DNA of 64,000 bases from Pseudomonas gingeri (GTDB taxonomy: Bacteria > Pseudomonadota > Gammaproteobacteria > Pseudomonadales > Pseudomonadaceae): assembly GCF_013386165.1 (NCBI RefSeq), contig NZ_JACAOS010000003.1, positions 972,343-1,036,342 of the forward strand, given 5' to 3'. Each line of letters opens with the position of its first letter. Position 1 is the stretch's first letter. Under the pieces are notes generated by a model, which worked only from the letters and a program-made list of their open reading frames with translations, was not told the origin of the DNA and ran no database searches. Shown one piece after another: positions 10,017 to 19,013 of the stretch. The position numbers and the translations under genes were made by a program.

Positions 10017-11212
10017 ACGCGCGGGTCGAACAAAGCGCCAGCCAACTGCTTCACGAAGCCTTTGTCAGCCTGAGGACCCTGGGAAAACGCTCACTCCTGG
10101 CCTTGCTGGGGATTGTCATCGGCAGTTCATCGGTGATCGCCCTGATCAATATCGGCCATAACGCGGCGCAGGAAGCCTCGGCGATCTTCAAGGACATGGG
10201 CACCGATACGCTGTCAGTCGCGTTCCCCGGCAACGCCGATATGCGCACACCGATGCCGGCGACCTTCGACGTGTCATCGTTGAGCACGGCATTACCCAGC
10301 CTGCTGGATATCGCCCCGATCACCCTGTCCAGCGCCGCGGTGGTATTTCACGGCCGGACCAGCAACGCCAACCTGGTGGGCAGCACCGCGCAACTGATGG
10401 GCGCCATGCGCCTGCAGCTCAGCGAAGGCCGCTTCATCTCCGACTTCGATCACGGCGAAACCTACGCCGTGGTCGGGTCCAAGGTTGCCCAGGCACTGGG
10501 CAAGCCCGGAGATCCGCTGCGCCTGGGCGAACGCATCCGCATCAATGACTACCTGTTCCAGGTGATCGGCATTGCCCGTAGCCAGCCAGCCGCCATCCTG
10601 ATTCCGGTGCAGGCCGACGACTCGCTGTTTCTGCCCATCGAAGGCCTGCGCAGGATCATGAGCGACCCGCAGATCAGCAACCTCATCGTCCGGGTTGCCC
10701 CCGGCCAGGACACCAATAAGGTCGCCGATGCCTTGAGCCAAGCCTTGAAACAGACGTTCAGGGGCCGCCAAGTCGAGGTTCAGGTGCCGCAACAGATCAT
10801 CGACGGCATGACCCGGCAAAGCCGGACCTTCGGTTATCTGCTGATGGCCCTGGGCGGCATCTCCCTGGTCGGCGGCGGCGTCGGGGTGATGAACGTAATG
10901 CTGATGAACGTCTCCGAGCGCCGCCGGGAGATCGGCGTACGCATGGCACTGGGGGCGCGGCGCAAGGATATCCGCAACCTGTTTCTGCTGGAGGCGGTCA
11001 CTCTGACTGCGGTCGGTGCAGTATCCGGCGCCCTGCTGGGCATGGGCGCCGCCTATGTTTACGCACGCATATCCGGCTGGCAATTTTCCCTGGCGGTCCT
11101 GTCACTTCCATTGGGGGTCGGCAGCACCCTGTTGGTCGGCCTGTTTTTCGGCCTTTACCCGGCCATTTCGGCATCACGACTGCAACCGGTTGAGGCCCTG
11201 CGCGATGAATAG
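10013..11212 (+). CDS. ABC exporter permease (MacB/FtsX type)
   Basis: An inner-membrane permease of 399 residues starting at ATG 10013, which overlaps the ATPase stop. It has the MacB/FtsX layout. The first transmembrane helix is near residues 20-45 (LGKRSLLALLGIVIGSSSVIAL), followed by a large periplasmic MacB-PCD domain to about residue 270. Three C-terminal helices follow, with the signature VGGGVGVMNVMLMNVSERRR and REIGVRMALGARRKDI. Such transporters move substrates such as peptides, siderophores or lipids from periplasm to outer-membrane channel by a mechanical cycle. The stop overlaps the next gene. Confidence 0.92.
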   Translation: MNARVEQSASQLLHEAFVSLRTLGKRSLLALLGIVIGSSSVIALINIGHNAAQEASAIFKDMGTDTLSVAFPGNADMRTPMPATFDVSSLSTALPSLLDIAPITLSSAAVVFHGRTSNANLVGSTAQLMGAMRLQLSEGRFISDFDHGETYAVVGSKVAQALGKPGDPLRLGERIRINDYLFQVIGIARSQPAAILIPVQADDSLFLPIEGLRRIMSDPQISNLIVRVAPGQDTNKVADALSQALKQTFRGRQVEVQVPQQIIDGMTRQSRTFGYLLMALGGISLVGGGVGVMNVMLMNVSERRREIGVRMALGARRKDIRNLFLLEAVTLTAVGAVSGALLGMGAAYVYARISGWQFSLAVLSLPLGVGSTLLVGLFFGLYPAISASRLQPVEALRDE

Positions 11213-12695
11213 ACCCCGGCCATGGATGGCGATGCTGCTCTGCCTGTTTTGCTACCCGGCGCTGGCCGCCGACACGCTCATCGGCCAGCCATCGGCTCCG
11301 AGCCTGCGTGGCAGCCAGGCCCGCGGCGCACTGCTGAGCCAGCAGAACACCGACCTGACCCTGGGCGATGCGGTGTATCTGGGCTTGCGCAATAACCGCA
11401 GCATTCGTAGCGCCTACCTGCAACGTATCGGGCAGAAGTTCGACCTGCTGGTTTCCGAAGATCTGTTCAACCCCAAGCTGCTGATCAGCGGCACCTACCA
11501 GGCAAACCGGGGCTCCAAGGACAGCGCGCGCAATGCCACCCTGTCGCCGACCACCAGCCTGCTCAGTGAGTACGGAACCCGCCTGAGCATGGCCTGGACC
11601 CGGCAACTGACCAATGCCGATATCGCCGGTCGTTATCGCAGCGACGGCCTCGACCTGGCGATCATCCAGCCGCTGATGCGTGGCGCTGGTTGGGATGTGA
11701 CCACCGCGCCGTTGCGCCTGGCGCGGATCACCGAGCAGGTCAACCGCCTGAGCCTCAAGTCCGGCGTCGCCCAGACCATCAGCGACATCATCTCGGCCTA
11801 CCGCGAACTGCTCAGGTCCCAGGAGCAACTGAGCATTGCCGCCGACGCCCTCAAGCGCGCCCGTGCCCTGCTGGACGTGAACAAGGCACTGATCGCGGCC
11901 GGACGCATGGCCGAATTCGAAATCGTCCAGACCGAAGCCGACATCGCTACCCAGGAGCTGGGGGTGGAGGAAGCCCGCAACCAGGTGGATGTCAATCGCC
12001 TGTCCCTGCTGCGCCTGCTGGCCCTGGACCTGTCCACGCCGATCCACGCCACCGAGGCGTTGGAGGCCAACCCGATCACCATCAACAAGCAGGACGCCTT
12101 TCGCGTGGCCCAGGTCCAGCAGCCGGACTACCTCGCCTCCTTGCTCGGCAGCCAGCAAGCCGACCTCAACCTGGTGATCGCCAAGGACCAGAGTCGCTGG
12201 GATGTGTCGCTGGTGGCCGGGGCCAACCAGATCCGCGATCGCACCGATAACGACAGCGGGAATGTCGGCAGCCGCCGTTGGGACAGCTACGCCGGCGTCC
12301 AGGTGCAGATTCCCATCGGCGACCTCAGTACCCGCCAGGCCGAAGTGCATGCCCGGGTCGATGTGGAGAATCAGCAGATCATCCTCGCCGATGCCAAGCA
12401 GGCGTTGGAGCGCAGCGTCAGTGACGTGGTGCGCGACCTGGGGACCCGCTGGCGGCAATACGAGATCGCCCAGCGCGCGGTGGACCTGTCCCGGCGCAAG
12501 TTGGATATCGAACGGGAAAAACTCAGTGTTGGACGCTCCAGCAACTTCCAGGTGCTGAGCTATGAAGGCGATCTGCGTAACGCCGAAAACGCCCGACTCA
12601 ACGCCCTGATTGCCTATTTGAACGCCCAGACCCAATTGGATCTGACCCTGGGCATGACGCTGGAGAGCTGGGACATTGCGCTCAATGACTACTGA
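11205..12695 (+). CDS. Outer-membrane efflux protein (TolC family)
   Basis: The channel component of the exporter, 496 residues from ATG 11205 (overlapping the permease stop). It opens with a signal peptide (WMAMLLCLFCYPALAA, about residues 7-22) and has no lipobox, so it is TolC-like rather than a NodT lipoprotein. Two repeated helical hairpin regions typical of outer-membrane factors are seen: one around LTLGDAVYLGLRNN and one in the second half (QIPIGDLSTRQAEVHARVDVENQQ). The gene lies between permease and fusion protein, an order less common than MFP-first operons. It overlaps the fusion-protein gene by 11 bases. Confidence 0.9.
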   Translation: MNRPRPWMAMLLCLFCYPALAADTLIGQPSAPSLRGSQARGALLSQQNTDLTLGDAVYLGLRNNRSIRSAYLQRIGQKFDLLVSEDLFNPKLLISGTYQANRGSKDSARNATLSPTTSLLSEYGTRLSMAWTRQLTNADIAGRYRSDGLDLAIIQPLMRGAGWDVTTAPLRLARITEQVNRLSLKSGVAQTISDIISAYRELLRSQEQLSIAADALKRARALLDVNKALIAAGRMAEFEIVQTEADIATQELGVEEARNQVDVNRLSLLRLLALDLSTPIHATEALEANPITINKQDAFRVAQVQQPDYLASLLGSQQADLNLVIAKDQSRWDVSLVAGANQIRDRTDNDSGNVGSRRWDSYAGVQVQIPIGDLSTRQAEVHARVDVENQQIILADAKQALERSVSDVVRDLGTRWRQYEIAQRAVDLSRRKLDIEREKLSVGRSSNFQVLSYEGDLRNAENARLNALIAYLNAQTQLDLTLGMTLESWDIALNDY

Positions 12696-13962
12696 CAGAA
12701 CGATTCGCCGTAAACGCTGGCTGCAAGGCGGCGCCCTGGGGTTGGTGGTGGTCGCTGCCGCCACGCTGATCGGCTATCGCGCCCCCGCCGCCGATCCGCC
12801 AAAGAACGCCCAGTGGATCCCCGTGCAGGCCGCGCCGCTGGTCCACCAGATTGGCCTGGTGGGCAAGATCGAACCGCAGAAGACCATCACCCTGACCGCA
12901 CCCTTCGACGGCAATGTTCGCGCCGTGCTGGTGGAGCAGGGACAACGGGTCGAGTCCGGGCAGGCCCTCGTACAGATGGACCCGGCACTGCTGGAAATCC
13001 AGCTGCGCGATGCCTTGTCCGCCCAGCTCAAGGCCCGCCGCGCCGTCCAGGAGTTGCAGGATTGGAACAACAGCCAGCAGGTGGCTCGCTCCCGGCGTTC
13101 CCTCAGGGCGGTGGAAATGTCCGTCAGCAATAACGAACGCAAGCTGCGGGAAAGCCAGACCCTGCTCCAGCGCGGCATCATCGCCCGTAGCGAACTGGAC
13201 GATCTGCAGCAGCAACTGCAAACCCAGCGCCTGGACCTGGCGGCGGCCCAGGGTGACCTGCAACAGGCCCTCGACCAGGGCAAGGGCGAATACCGTCAGA
13301 TCGCCGACATGGAACTGACCAATGCCACGGTTAAATATGAAGCCTTGCGGACCCTGCTGGAGGGCAAGAATGTGCTCGCGCCCTTTGCCGGCATCGTCGT
13401 GCCAGCACCTGGTGCGAGTAGCCCCCAAGGCACCACAACCAACAGTTCGGGGCCAGTCCAGAACGGCAGCCGGGTCACCCAGGGGCAGGTGTTGTTCGGC
13501 CTGGCCAATATCGAACAACTGAAGATCGTCAGCAAGGTCTCGGAGCTGGACATCAACCAGTTGCATCAGGGCCAGCGTGTCGAAATACTCGGTGATGGTT
13601 TCGACGGCGTGCGGCTCGACGGTGCCGTCGACATTGTCAGCAGCCTCGCGCTACCCAGCGATTCGCCCGGCGGCAGCGCGCAGTTCCCGGTGACACTCTC
13701 GGTGCCGAAACTGAGCCCGGAGCAGTTGCAACGGGTCCGGCTGGGCATGAGCGCCCGCCTGACCATCATCACTTACCGCAATGATCAGGCAATCGTGCTT
13801 CCCCCTGCGGCGCTCCAACATATCGATAACGGCCTGGTGGTGGAGTACCGCGAGGCGGTCGATCAACCCATCAGACGCGTGACGGTCAGCGCTGGCCAGG
13901 CAACGCCGGAAGGCGTCGAAGTATTCGGCTTGCAACCGGGGTTTGTACGGCTGTTGGAGTGA
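12685..13962 (+). CDS. HlyD-type membrane fusion protein of the ABC exporter
   Basis: The periplasmic adaptor, 425 residues from ATG 12685. A single N-terminal membrane anchor (about residues 14-32) is followed by a barrel-sandwich half-motif (PQKTITLTAPFDGNVRAVLVEQGQRVESGQALVQMD). A long coiled-coil hairpin with heptads runs to about residue 215. The second half of the lipoyl domain follows (VLAPFAGIVV), then beta-barrel domains to the end. A serine/threonine/glycine-rich loop, SPQGTTTNSSGPVQNG, interrupts the lipoyl domain. It is the last gene of the four-gene exporter operon; the next reading frame starts 260 bases later. Confidence 0.9.
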   Translation: MTTDRTIRRKRWLQGGALGLVVVAAATLIGYRAPAADPPKNAQWIPVQAAPLVHQIGLVGKIEPQKTITLTAPFDGNVRAVLVEQGQRVESGQALVQMDPALLEIQLRDALSAQLKARRAVQELQDWNNSQQVARSRRSLRAVEMSVSNNERKLRESQTLLQRGIIARSELDDLQQQLQTQRLDLAAAQGDLQQALDQGKGEYRQIADMELTNATVKYEALRTLLEGKNVLAPFAGIVVPAPGASSPQGTTTNSSGPVQNGSRVTQGQVLFGLANIEQLKIVSKVSELDINQLHQGQRVEILGDGFDGVRLDGAVDIVSSLALPSDSPGGSAQFPVTLSVPKLSPEQLQRVRLGMSARLTIITYRNDQAIVLPPAALQHIDNGLVVEYREAVDQPIRRVTVSAGQATPEGVEVFGLQPGFVRLLE

Positions 13963-14221
13963 CGCGCCGATGACCGCTGAACAGGCGCCAACTGTGCTAA
14001 AGCACCCTGCGCTTGCGGAGGATCTTCCTGCTGACGAGGGGAGCTTTACCTACAAACAGAGTGATTCTCTAGAAAGCTCCTACACATATATCCGCAAATA
14101 TAACGGCTATTAAAATCCGCTCATAACTAGCACCCGGCCACGCCTGCTTTAGACTAAAAAGGTCGAGTTTTTTACCCTGTGTTCTCCTTGCGCAGTGCAC
14201 ATATTCTGCGGAGCATCCGTC

Positions 14222-14521
14222 ATGTCCAATGAAGATTGCGACCTGTTACCGCCTACCGCCCTCAAGGCGGACGTGCCCTATGCGCACGGGTCAAGTTCGG
14301 CCAACGGTAGCGCGTCAAACCCGGCGCCACCTTTGAGCAAGTTGATGGCACTACGCGATGCACTGGTGGCACTCAAAGGCCCACTGTCCAACGAACCCGG
14401 TTTTCGACAGGTGATTGAGAGCGTCCTGCTCAACAATGAGGTCCATGAACGGGTATTGGGCAAACGGGTTCGCGAGGCTGAGCCCCGTCAGCCAGCGGCT
14501 ACCCCTGCAACGGCGCCTTGA
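14222..14521 (+). CDS. Small hypothetical protein (99 residues) beside the exporter
   Basis: I do not recognise this protein. ATG 14222 has a GGAG nine bases upstream. The product is acidic and polar at the N-terminus with a Ser/Gly/Asn/Ala-rich linker (HGSSSANGSASN). A predicted helix follows (LSKLMALRDALVALKG), and the C-terminus is Pro/Ala-rich. There is no signal peptide or membrane segment. Its 3' end overlaps the convergent LysR gene by 23 bases. It could be a small cytosolic partner, or an export-system cargo in view of its neighbours; that is conjecture. A spurious frame remains possible. Confidence 0.5.
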   Translation: MSNEDCDLLPPTALKADVPYAHGSSSANGSASNPAPPLSKLMALRDALVALKGPLSNEPGFRQVIESVLLNNEVHERVLGKRVREAEPRQPAATPATAP

Positions 14522-15473
14522 GATCTACCCCCAGGGCCTGGGCGAACGCCTTGACCAAAGGGCTGCGCGTCGTGTTGTGACGCAGGATCAGATTGAATGA
14601 GGTGTTATAACTGACCCGCTCCGGCATCAAGGCCCGTAACAAGCCCCTGGCCACCCAAGGCGCGGCATAGTGCTGCGGCAGGAAGCCGAGAAAACGCCCG
14701 GTCTGGACCAGTATGGCGACGGCTTCCACCTGGGACGCCGAGGCGGAAAAACTGTCGTAGGTCACGAAGTCGAGCTTGTCCCGATGAATGGCATAACGGT
14801 GGTTGACGAAGGGATGTTCGCGCAGTACTTCGACGCTGTTGTGCGCATCCTCCGAGTCGAACAATGGGTGCCCGACGCCACAGTAAGCCTCGGAACGTTC
14901 TTCATAGAGCGTGAAATAATCAAACTCTTCTCTTTTTTGATAAACCGGTACGATGCCGGCAATATAACGCCCTTCTACAACCCCTCGCTCGACTTCATCA
15001 AGCTGTGCCGCGTGCAAACGAAATCTTACTTTCGGCGACTCATCATTGATTTTCCGTAATGCGGCAACTAACGGTGAATTAAGATCGGAAATAGTATTGT
15101 CCGCTACTCCCACACTCAGGTCGCCGATCAGTTCGTTCTGGGCCGAACTCAGCCGATCACGAAAGTTGTCGACCGAGGCAAACAAATCAATCGAGGCCTG
15201 ATACACCAGGCTGCCTTCCTCGGTCAGGCAAAAGCCTTCCCGCCCGCGGGTACACAGGCGCATGCCAATGCGGATTTCCAGGTCGGAAATCTGCTTGCTG
15301 ATGGCGGCAAGCCCCACATTCAGCTCATTCTGAGCTGCACTGAAGCCCCCGGCCTCGACCACCGCCTTGAACACTTTGAGTAACTTGAAGTCCAGTCCAC
15401 TGAGGGCCAATGGCGCTCGGTGTCCAGGTTTCGGCGCCGGGTTTCCAGAATTGGAAAGCTGGGTTTCCATCAT
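14499..15473 (-). CDS. LysR-family transcriptional regulator divergent from the argH-like operon
   Basis: A 324-residue LysR-type regulator. The winged helix-turn-helix is at about residues 28-85 (LKVFKAVVEAGGFSAAQNEL, then SKQISDLEIRIGMRLCTRGREG), and a periplasmic-binding-protein-like effector domain fills the rest. The start at 15473 has GAGGT about eight bases upstream. It is transcribed away from the argininosuccinate-lyase-like gene across a 304-base gap. This is the classical LysR arrangement, and it is therefore the likely activator of the 15,778-22,802 operon. Its inducer would be the substrate of that pathway. Confidence 0.9.
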   Translation of the reverse strand: MMETQLSNSGNPAPKPGHRAPLALSGLDFKLLKVFKAVVEAGGFSAAQNELNVGLAAISKQISDLEIRIGMRLCTRGREGFCLTEEGSLVYQASIDLFASVDNFRDRLSSAQNELIGDLSVGVADNTISDLNSPLVAALRKINDESPKVRFRLHAAQLDEVERGVVEGRYIAGIVPVYQKREEFDYFTLYEERSEAYCGVGHPLFDSEDAHNSVEVLREHPFVNHRYAIHRDKLDFVTYDSFSASASQVEAVAILVQTGRFLGFLPQHYAAPWVARGLLRALMPERVSYNTSFNLILRHNTTRSPLVKAFAQALGVDLKAPLQG

Positions 15474-15777
15474 GCTTATTGACCTCGAACCGCATATTCA
15501 ACAGGCTTAGCTCCACAAGAAAAACGTCGCCGGTCGATAATAATGAACCCAGAAAACCAGGCTTGGCAACCACTGACTCCTTTTGCAAATCGGCCACAAG
15601 TCGCTGATTGCAAGCGCTTAAAAGCCATTCTTTTTTTCTTGTAGCTGCCACCGAACGTCCAGCGGGTGCTTCTACAAGGATTCGTAACTGCCCTCCTGAT
15701 AATGCATGACCTTGCCCCTCCTCGAAGGCTGGCAACGGTCCTGTGTCGAACCCTTTATCTGTGTGAGGAAAACAACA
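15474..15777. promoter_or_regulatory. Divergent promoter region between LysR gene and argH-like operon
   Basis: These 304 bases carry no credible gene. They hold a run of pyrimidines around 15626-15640 and must contain both divergent promoters plus the LysR operator. I could not assign a confident T-N11-A operator or a -35/-10 pair by eye. The ribosome site of the argH-like gene is the GAGG about 10 bases before its ATG at 15778. Confidence 0.45.
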
Positions 15778-17205
15778 ATGGCCCACGCCACCGACCGTCT
15801 CTGGGGAGCCCGTTTCAAAAGCGGCCCATCCGCTGCCCTGGCCGCCCTCTCCCGCTGCCCGGATCGCTATTTCCGCCTCACCCCTTATGACCTCGCCGGT
15901 TCCCGGGCCCATGCCCACGAGCTGCAACGAGCCGGCCTGCTCGACGAGCAGGAAACCCAAAGTATGGTCGAGGCCCTGGACACTATCGGCGAAGATTTTC
16001 GCGCCGGTCGCGTTGAACCGACCCTCGACGACGAAGACGTGCACACCTTTATCGAACGCCTGCTGACCGAGCGCCTCGGCGCCCTGGGCGGCAAGCTGCG
16101 GGCCGGGCGTTCGCGCAACGACCAGACCGCCAATGACCTGCGCCTGTTCCTGCGTGACCATGTGCGCACCCTGGCGGTAGAGGTCCTGGCCCTGCAACAG
16201 GCGCTGGTCGACCAGGCCGAGCAACATGTGCAGAGTATCTGCCCCGGGTTTACCCATTTGCAGCAGGCGCAACCGATCGTGTTCGCCCATCACCTGCTGG
16301 CCCACTCCCAGGCGATGTTGCGTGATGTCCAGCGCCTGGTGGACTGGGATGCCCGCACTTCGCTGTCGCCCCTCGGCGCGGCAGCCATGGCGGGGTCCGC
16401 CATCGCCCGTCAGCCACAGCAATCGGCACGGGAAATGGGCTACAGCGGCGTCTGCGAAAACTCCATTGATGCGGTGGCCAGCCGCGACCATGTCGCCGAG
16501 TTCCTGTTCGTCGCCAGCATGCTCGGGATCAACATCTCGCGCCTGGCCGAAGAGTTCTGCCTGTGGTCATCCCGGCAGTTCCGCTGGGTGGCGCTGGACG
16601 ATGCCTATGCCACCGGCAGTTCGATCATGCCGCAGAAGAAAAACCCGGATATCGCCGAACTGGCACGGGGCAAGGCCGGCCGCCTGATCGGCAACCTGAC
16701 CGGGCTGCTCTCGACCCTCAAGTCCTTGCCGCTGTCCTACAACCGCGACCTGAGCGAAGACAAGAACGGCGTGCTCGACAGCGTCGACACCTTGCTGCTG
16801 GTGCTGCCGGCCATGGCCGGGATGGTCGCGACCATGACCGTCAACGTCGAGGAACTGCGTCGCCAGGCACCCCTGGGCTTCACCCTGGCCACCGAAGTGG
16901 CCGATTGGTTGGCGATCCGCGGCGTGCCGTTCAAGGAGGCCCATGAAATCACCGGAGCGCTGGTCAAGGCCTGCGAAGCCGGCGACCTGGAGCTTTGGGA
17001 GGCGAGCCCGGCGCTGTTGGCCGAGATCGATCCGCGCCTGACGCCTGAGGTGCGTGAATGCCTGACCCTGGAAGCCGCCATCGCCGCTCGTAGCGGTTGG
17101 GGCGGAACCGCGCCGGCACAGGTTCGCGAGCAGATTGCCCGGTTGAAAATCGCCTTGCAGGCACAGCAGCAATGGGCCGCCGAATACGCCGGCCTGCGCG
17201 TTTAA
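15778..17205 (+). CDS. Argininosuccinate-lyase-family enzyme (catabolic paralogue)
   Basis: A 475-residue member of the fumarase/aspartase/argininosuccinate lyase superfamily, which eliminates fumarate from N-substituted aspartates. It has the signature GSSIMPQKKNPDIAEL (about residues 280-295, catalytic serine in the flexible loop), GKLRAGRSRNDQTANDLRL, and THLQQAQPI with His160 in the expected catalytic position. The closest family is ArgH. Its place at the head of an operon with an amino-acid importer and two hydrolases, under a divergent LysR, argues against the biosynthetic argH and for breakdown of an imported compound. The true substrate is unknown; a housekeeping argH should lie elsewhere in the genome. 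Confidence 0.85.
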   Translation: MAHATDRLWGARFKSGPSAALAALSRCPDRYFRLTPYDLAGSRAHAHELQRAGLLDEQETQSMVEALDTIGEDFRAGRVEPTLDDEDVHTFIERLLTERLGALGGKLRAGRSRNDQTANDLRLFLRDHVRTLAVEVLALQQALVDQAEQHVQSICPGFTHLQQAQPIVFAHHLLAHSQAMLRDVQRLVDWDARTSLSPLGAAAMAGSAIARQPQQSAREMGYSGVCENSIDAVASRDHVAEFLFVASMLGINISRLAEEFCLWSSRQFRWVALDDAYATGSSIMPQKKNPDIAELARGKAGRLIGNLTGLLSTLKSLPLSYNRDLSEDKNGVLDSVDTLLLVLPAMAGMVATMTVNVEELRRQAPLGFTLATEVADWLAIRGVPFKEAHEITGALVKACEAGDLELWEASPALLAEIDPRLTPEVRECLTLEAAIAARSGWGGTAPAQVREQIARLKIALQAQQQWAAEYAGLRV

Positions 17206-17218
17206 CAAGGCTTTGAAA

Positions 17219-17262
17219 ACACCGACGTCCTTCTCGGAGCCAGGCTCCTGCAAGGACGGTGT
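17219..17262 (+). other. Intercistronic hairpin after the argH-like gene
   Basis: A long interrupted stem lies between the lyase and permease genes. ACACCG pairs with CGGTGT at the base, TCCTT with AAGGA in the middle, and GGAGCC with GGCTCC around a single-base loop. No T-run follows, so it is not a standard terminator. It may stabilise the upstream message or set the ratio of lyase to transporter. Confidence 0.7.
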
Positions 17263-17310
17263 ACACCCGAAACAAGGCGGCGCCCCCGGTACCGCGTACG
17301 GAGAAACAGC

Positions 17311-18189
17311 ATGAGCCAATCCCAGGCAGAACGTTTGCTCGCTGAGCGCAAACTGGCCGAGAATCAGTTCGATATCACCCAGTACGAACACGTACCGCGG
17401 CGCTATTACGGACGGATCTTCTTCGCCACCCTGATCGTCGTTGCCCTGGTCGGGCTGGTCCGGGCCTTTGCCCAAGGTCAGATCGAATGGTCCTATATCG
17501 GCCAGTTCCTGACCGCCAAGGCCATTCTCACCGGCTTGCTGAACACCATCATCATGGCGATCCTGGCCATGGCCCTGGGCGTGGTGTTCGGGGTGATCAC
17601 GGCGATCATGCGCATGTCCGCCAATCCGATCCTGCGCTACGTGGCGATCACCTACACCTGGCTGTTCCGCGGCACTCCGCTGATCCTCCAACTGCTGCTG
17701 TGGTTCAACCTGGCGCTGATCTTCCCCAACATCGGCATTCCCGGGCTGTTCCAGTTCGATACCGTCAGCTTGATGACACCTTTTGTCGCCGCGTTGCTGG
17801 GCCTGTCGATCAACCAGGGCGCCTACACCGCCGAAGTGGTCCGCGCCGGCCTGCTGTCGGTGGACACCGGCCAGTATGAAGCCGCCAAGTCCATCGGCAT
17901 GCCGCAACTGCAAGCCCTGCGCCGGATCATCCTGCCCCAGGCCATGCGCATCATCATCCCGCCGGTGGGCAACGAGTTCATCGGCATGGTCAAGATGACC
18001 AGCCTGGCGAGTGTGATCCAGTACTCGGAACTGCTCTACAACGCCCAGAACATCTATTACGCCAACGCCCGAGTCATGGAGCTGCTGATCGTCGCCGGGA
18101 TCTGGTACCTGGTCGCCGTCACCGTGCTGTCCTTCGGCCAGAGCCGCCTGGAACGGCGTTTTGCCCGCGGCGCCGGCAAGCGCTCGTAA
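17311..18189 (+). CDS. Polar amino-acid ABC transporter permease (HisM/ArtQ type)
   Basis: A 292-residue inner-membrane permease with a long cytoplasmic N-terminus (about 30 residues) and five or six helices. The importer coupling motif is present: [20 protein letters not shown] followed by [27 protein letters not shown] 17311 has GGAG upstream. Only one permease gene is present in the operon, so it probably forms a homodimer. The downstream ATPase and binding protein complete the importer, and the cargo is presumably an amino-acid-like molecule that feeds the lyase and hydrolases of the same operon. Confidence 0.93.
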   Translation: MSQSQAERLLAERKLAENQFDITQYEHVPRRYYGRIFFATLIVVALVGLVRAFAQGQIEWSYIGQFLTAKAILTGLLNTIIMAILAMALGVVFGVITAIMRMSANPILRYVAITYTWLFRGTPLILQLLLWFNLALIFPNIGIPGLFQFDTVSLMTPFVAALLGLSINQGAYTAEVVRAGLLSVDTGQYEAAKSIGMPQLQALRRIILPQAMRIIIPPVGNEFIGMVKMTSLASVIQYSELLYNAQNIYYANARVMELLIVAGIWYLVAVTVLSFGQSRLERRFARGAGKRS

Positions 18190-18209
18190 GTGTCCTGGAG
18201 AATTCGAAC

Positions 18210-18974
18210 ATGAGAAGCATCATCAAGGCTGTCGGCCTGAACAAATACTACGACTCCTTCCACGCCCTCAAGGACGTCAACATCGAGGTCGAGCAAGGCG
18301 AAGTGCTGTGCATCATCGGGCCTTCCGGCTCGGGCAAAAGCACCCTGCTGCGCTGCGTCAACCAGCTGGAAAAGATCGACAAGGGCGGCTTGTGGGTCGA
18401 TGGCGAGCTGGTGGGCTACCGGATCGCCGGCAACAAGCTGCATGAACTCAACGAAGCGCAGATCGCCCGCCAGCGATTGGCCACCGGCATGGTGTTCCAG
18501 CGTTTCAACCTGTTTCCGCACATGACCGTGCTGGAAAACATCATCGAAGGCCCGGTCCAGGTCCTCAAGCGCTCGCCCAAGGAGTCGGTCGAGGAAGCCC
18601 TGGAGTTGCTGGCCCGGGTCGGCCTGGCGCACAAACGCGACAGCTACCCGATCGAGCTGTCCGGCGGCCAGCAGCAACGGGTAGCCATTGCCCGGGCACT
18701 GGCCATGCGGCCCAAGCTGATGCTGTTCGATGAACCCACTTCGGCACTCGACCCGGAACTGGTCGCAGAGGTGCTGTCGGTGATGCGCGACCTGGCGCAA
18801 ACCGGCATGACCATGATCGTCGTCACCCATGAACTGGGCTTCGCCCGCGAAGTCTCGAACCGCATGGTGTTCATGGATGGCGGCCAGATCGTGGAGGAAG
18901 GAAGCCCCGAAGAACTTCTAATAAGCCCACAAAACCCACGCACCCAAAGCTTCATTTCTGCCGTTCGAACCTAG
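18210..18974 (+). CDS. Polar amino-acid ABC transporter ATP-binding protein (GlnQ/HisP type)
   Basis: A 254-residue importer ATPase. It has Walker [10 protein letters not shown] (about residues 36-44), Q-loop [14 protein letters not shown], signature [15 protein letters not shown], Walker [14 protein letters not shown] and the switch histidine in VVTHELGFA. The SALDPE and [11 protein letters not shown] segments are typical of the amino-acid importer group. The gene begins 20 bases after the permease stop and precedes the binding-protein gene. The transporter family is certain; its substrate is not. Confidence 0.94.
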   Translation: MRSIIKAVGLNKYYDSFHALKDVNIEVEQGEVLCIIGPSGSGKSTLLRCVNQLEKIDKGGLWVDGELVGYRIAGNKLHELNEAQIARQRLATGMVFQRFNLFPHMTVLENIIEGPVQVLKRSPKESVEEALELLARVGLAHKRDSYPIELSGGQQQRVAIARALAMRPKLMLFDEPTSALDPELVAEVLSVMRDLAQTGMTMIVVTHELGFAREVSNRMVFMDGGQIVEEGSPEELLISPQNPRTQSFISAVRT

Positions 18975-19013
18975 GTTCCCCTGAGCCTTCACAACATTCA
19001 TAAGAGAACGACC

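Noticed and set aside
13963..14221. Possible terminator or REP between the adaptor gene and the small orphan gene
   Set aside because: Related words (GGAGCTTTACC and AAAGCTCC) give only a weak, broken stem without T-run; not called.
15778..17205. Calling this gene the biosynthetic argH
   Set aside because: The family is right, but its place in an importer and hydrolase operon under a divergent LysR makes a catabolic role more likely; the symbol was left empty.
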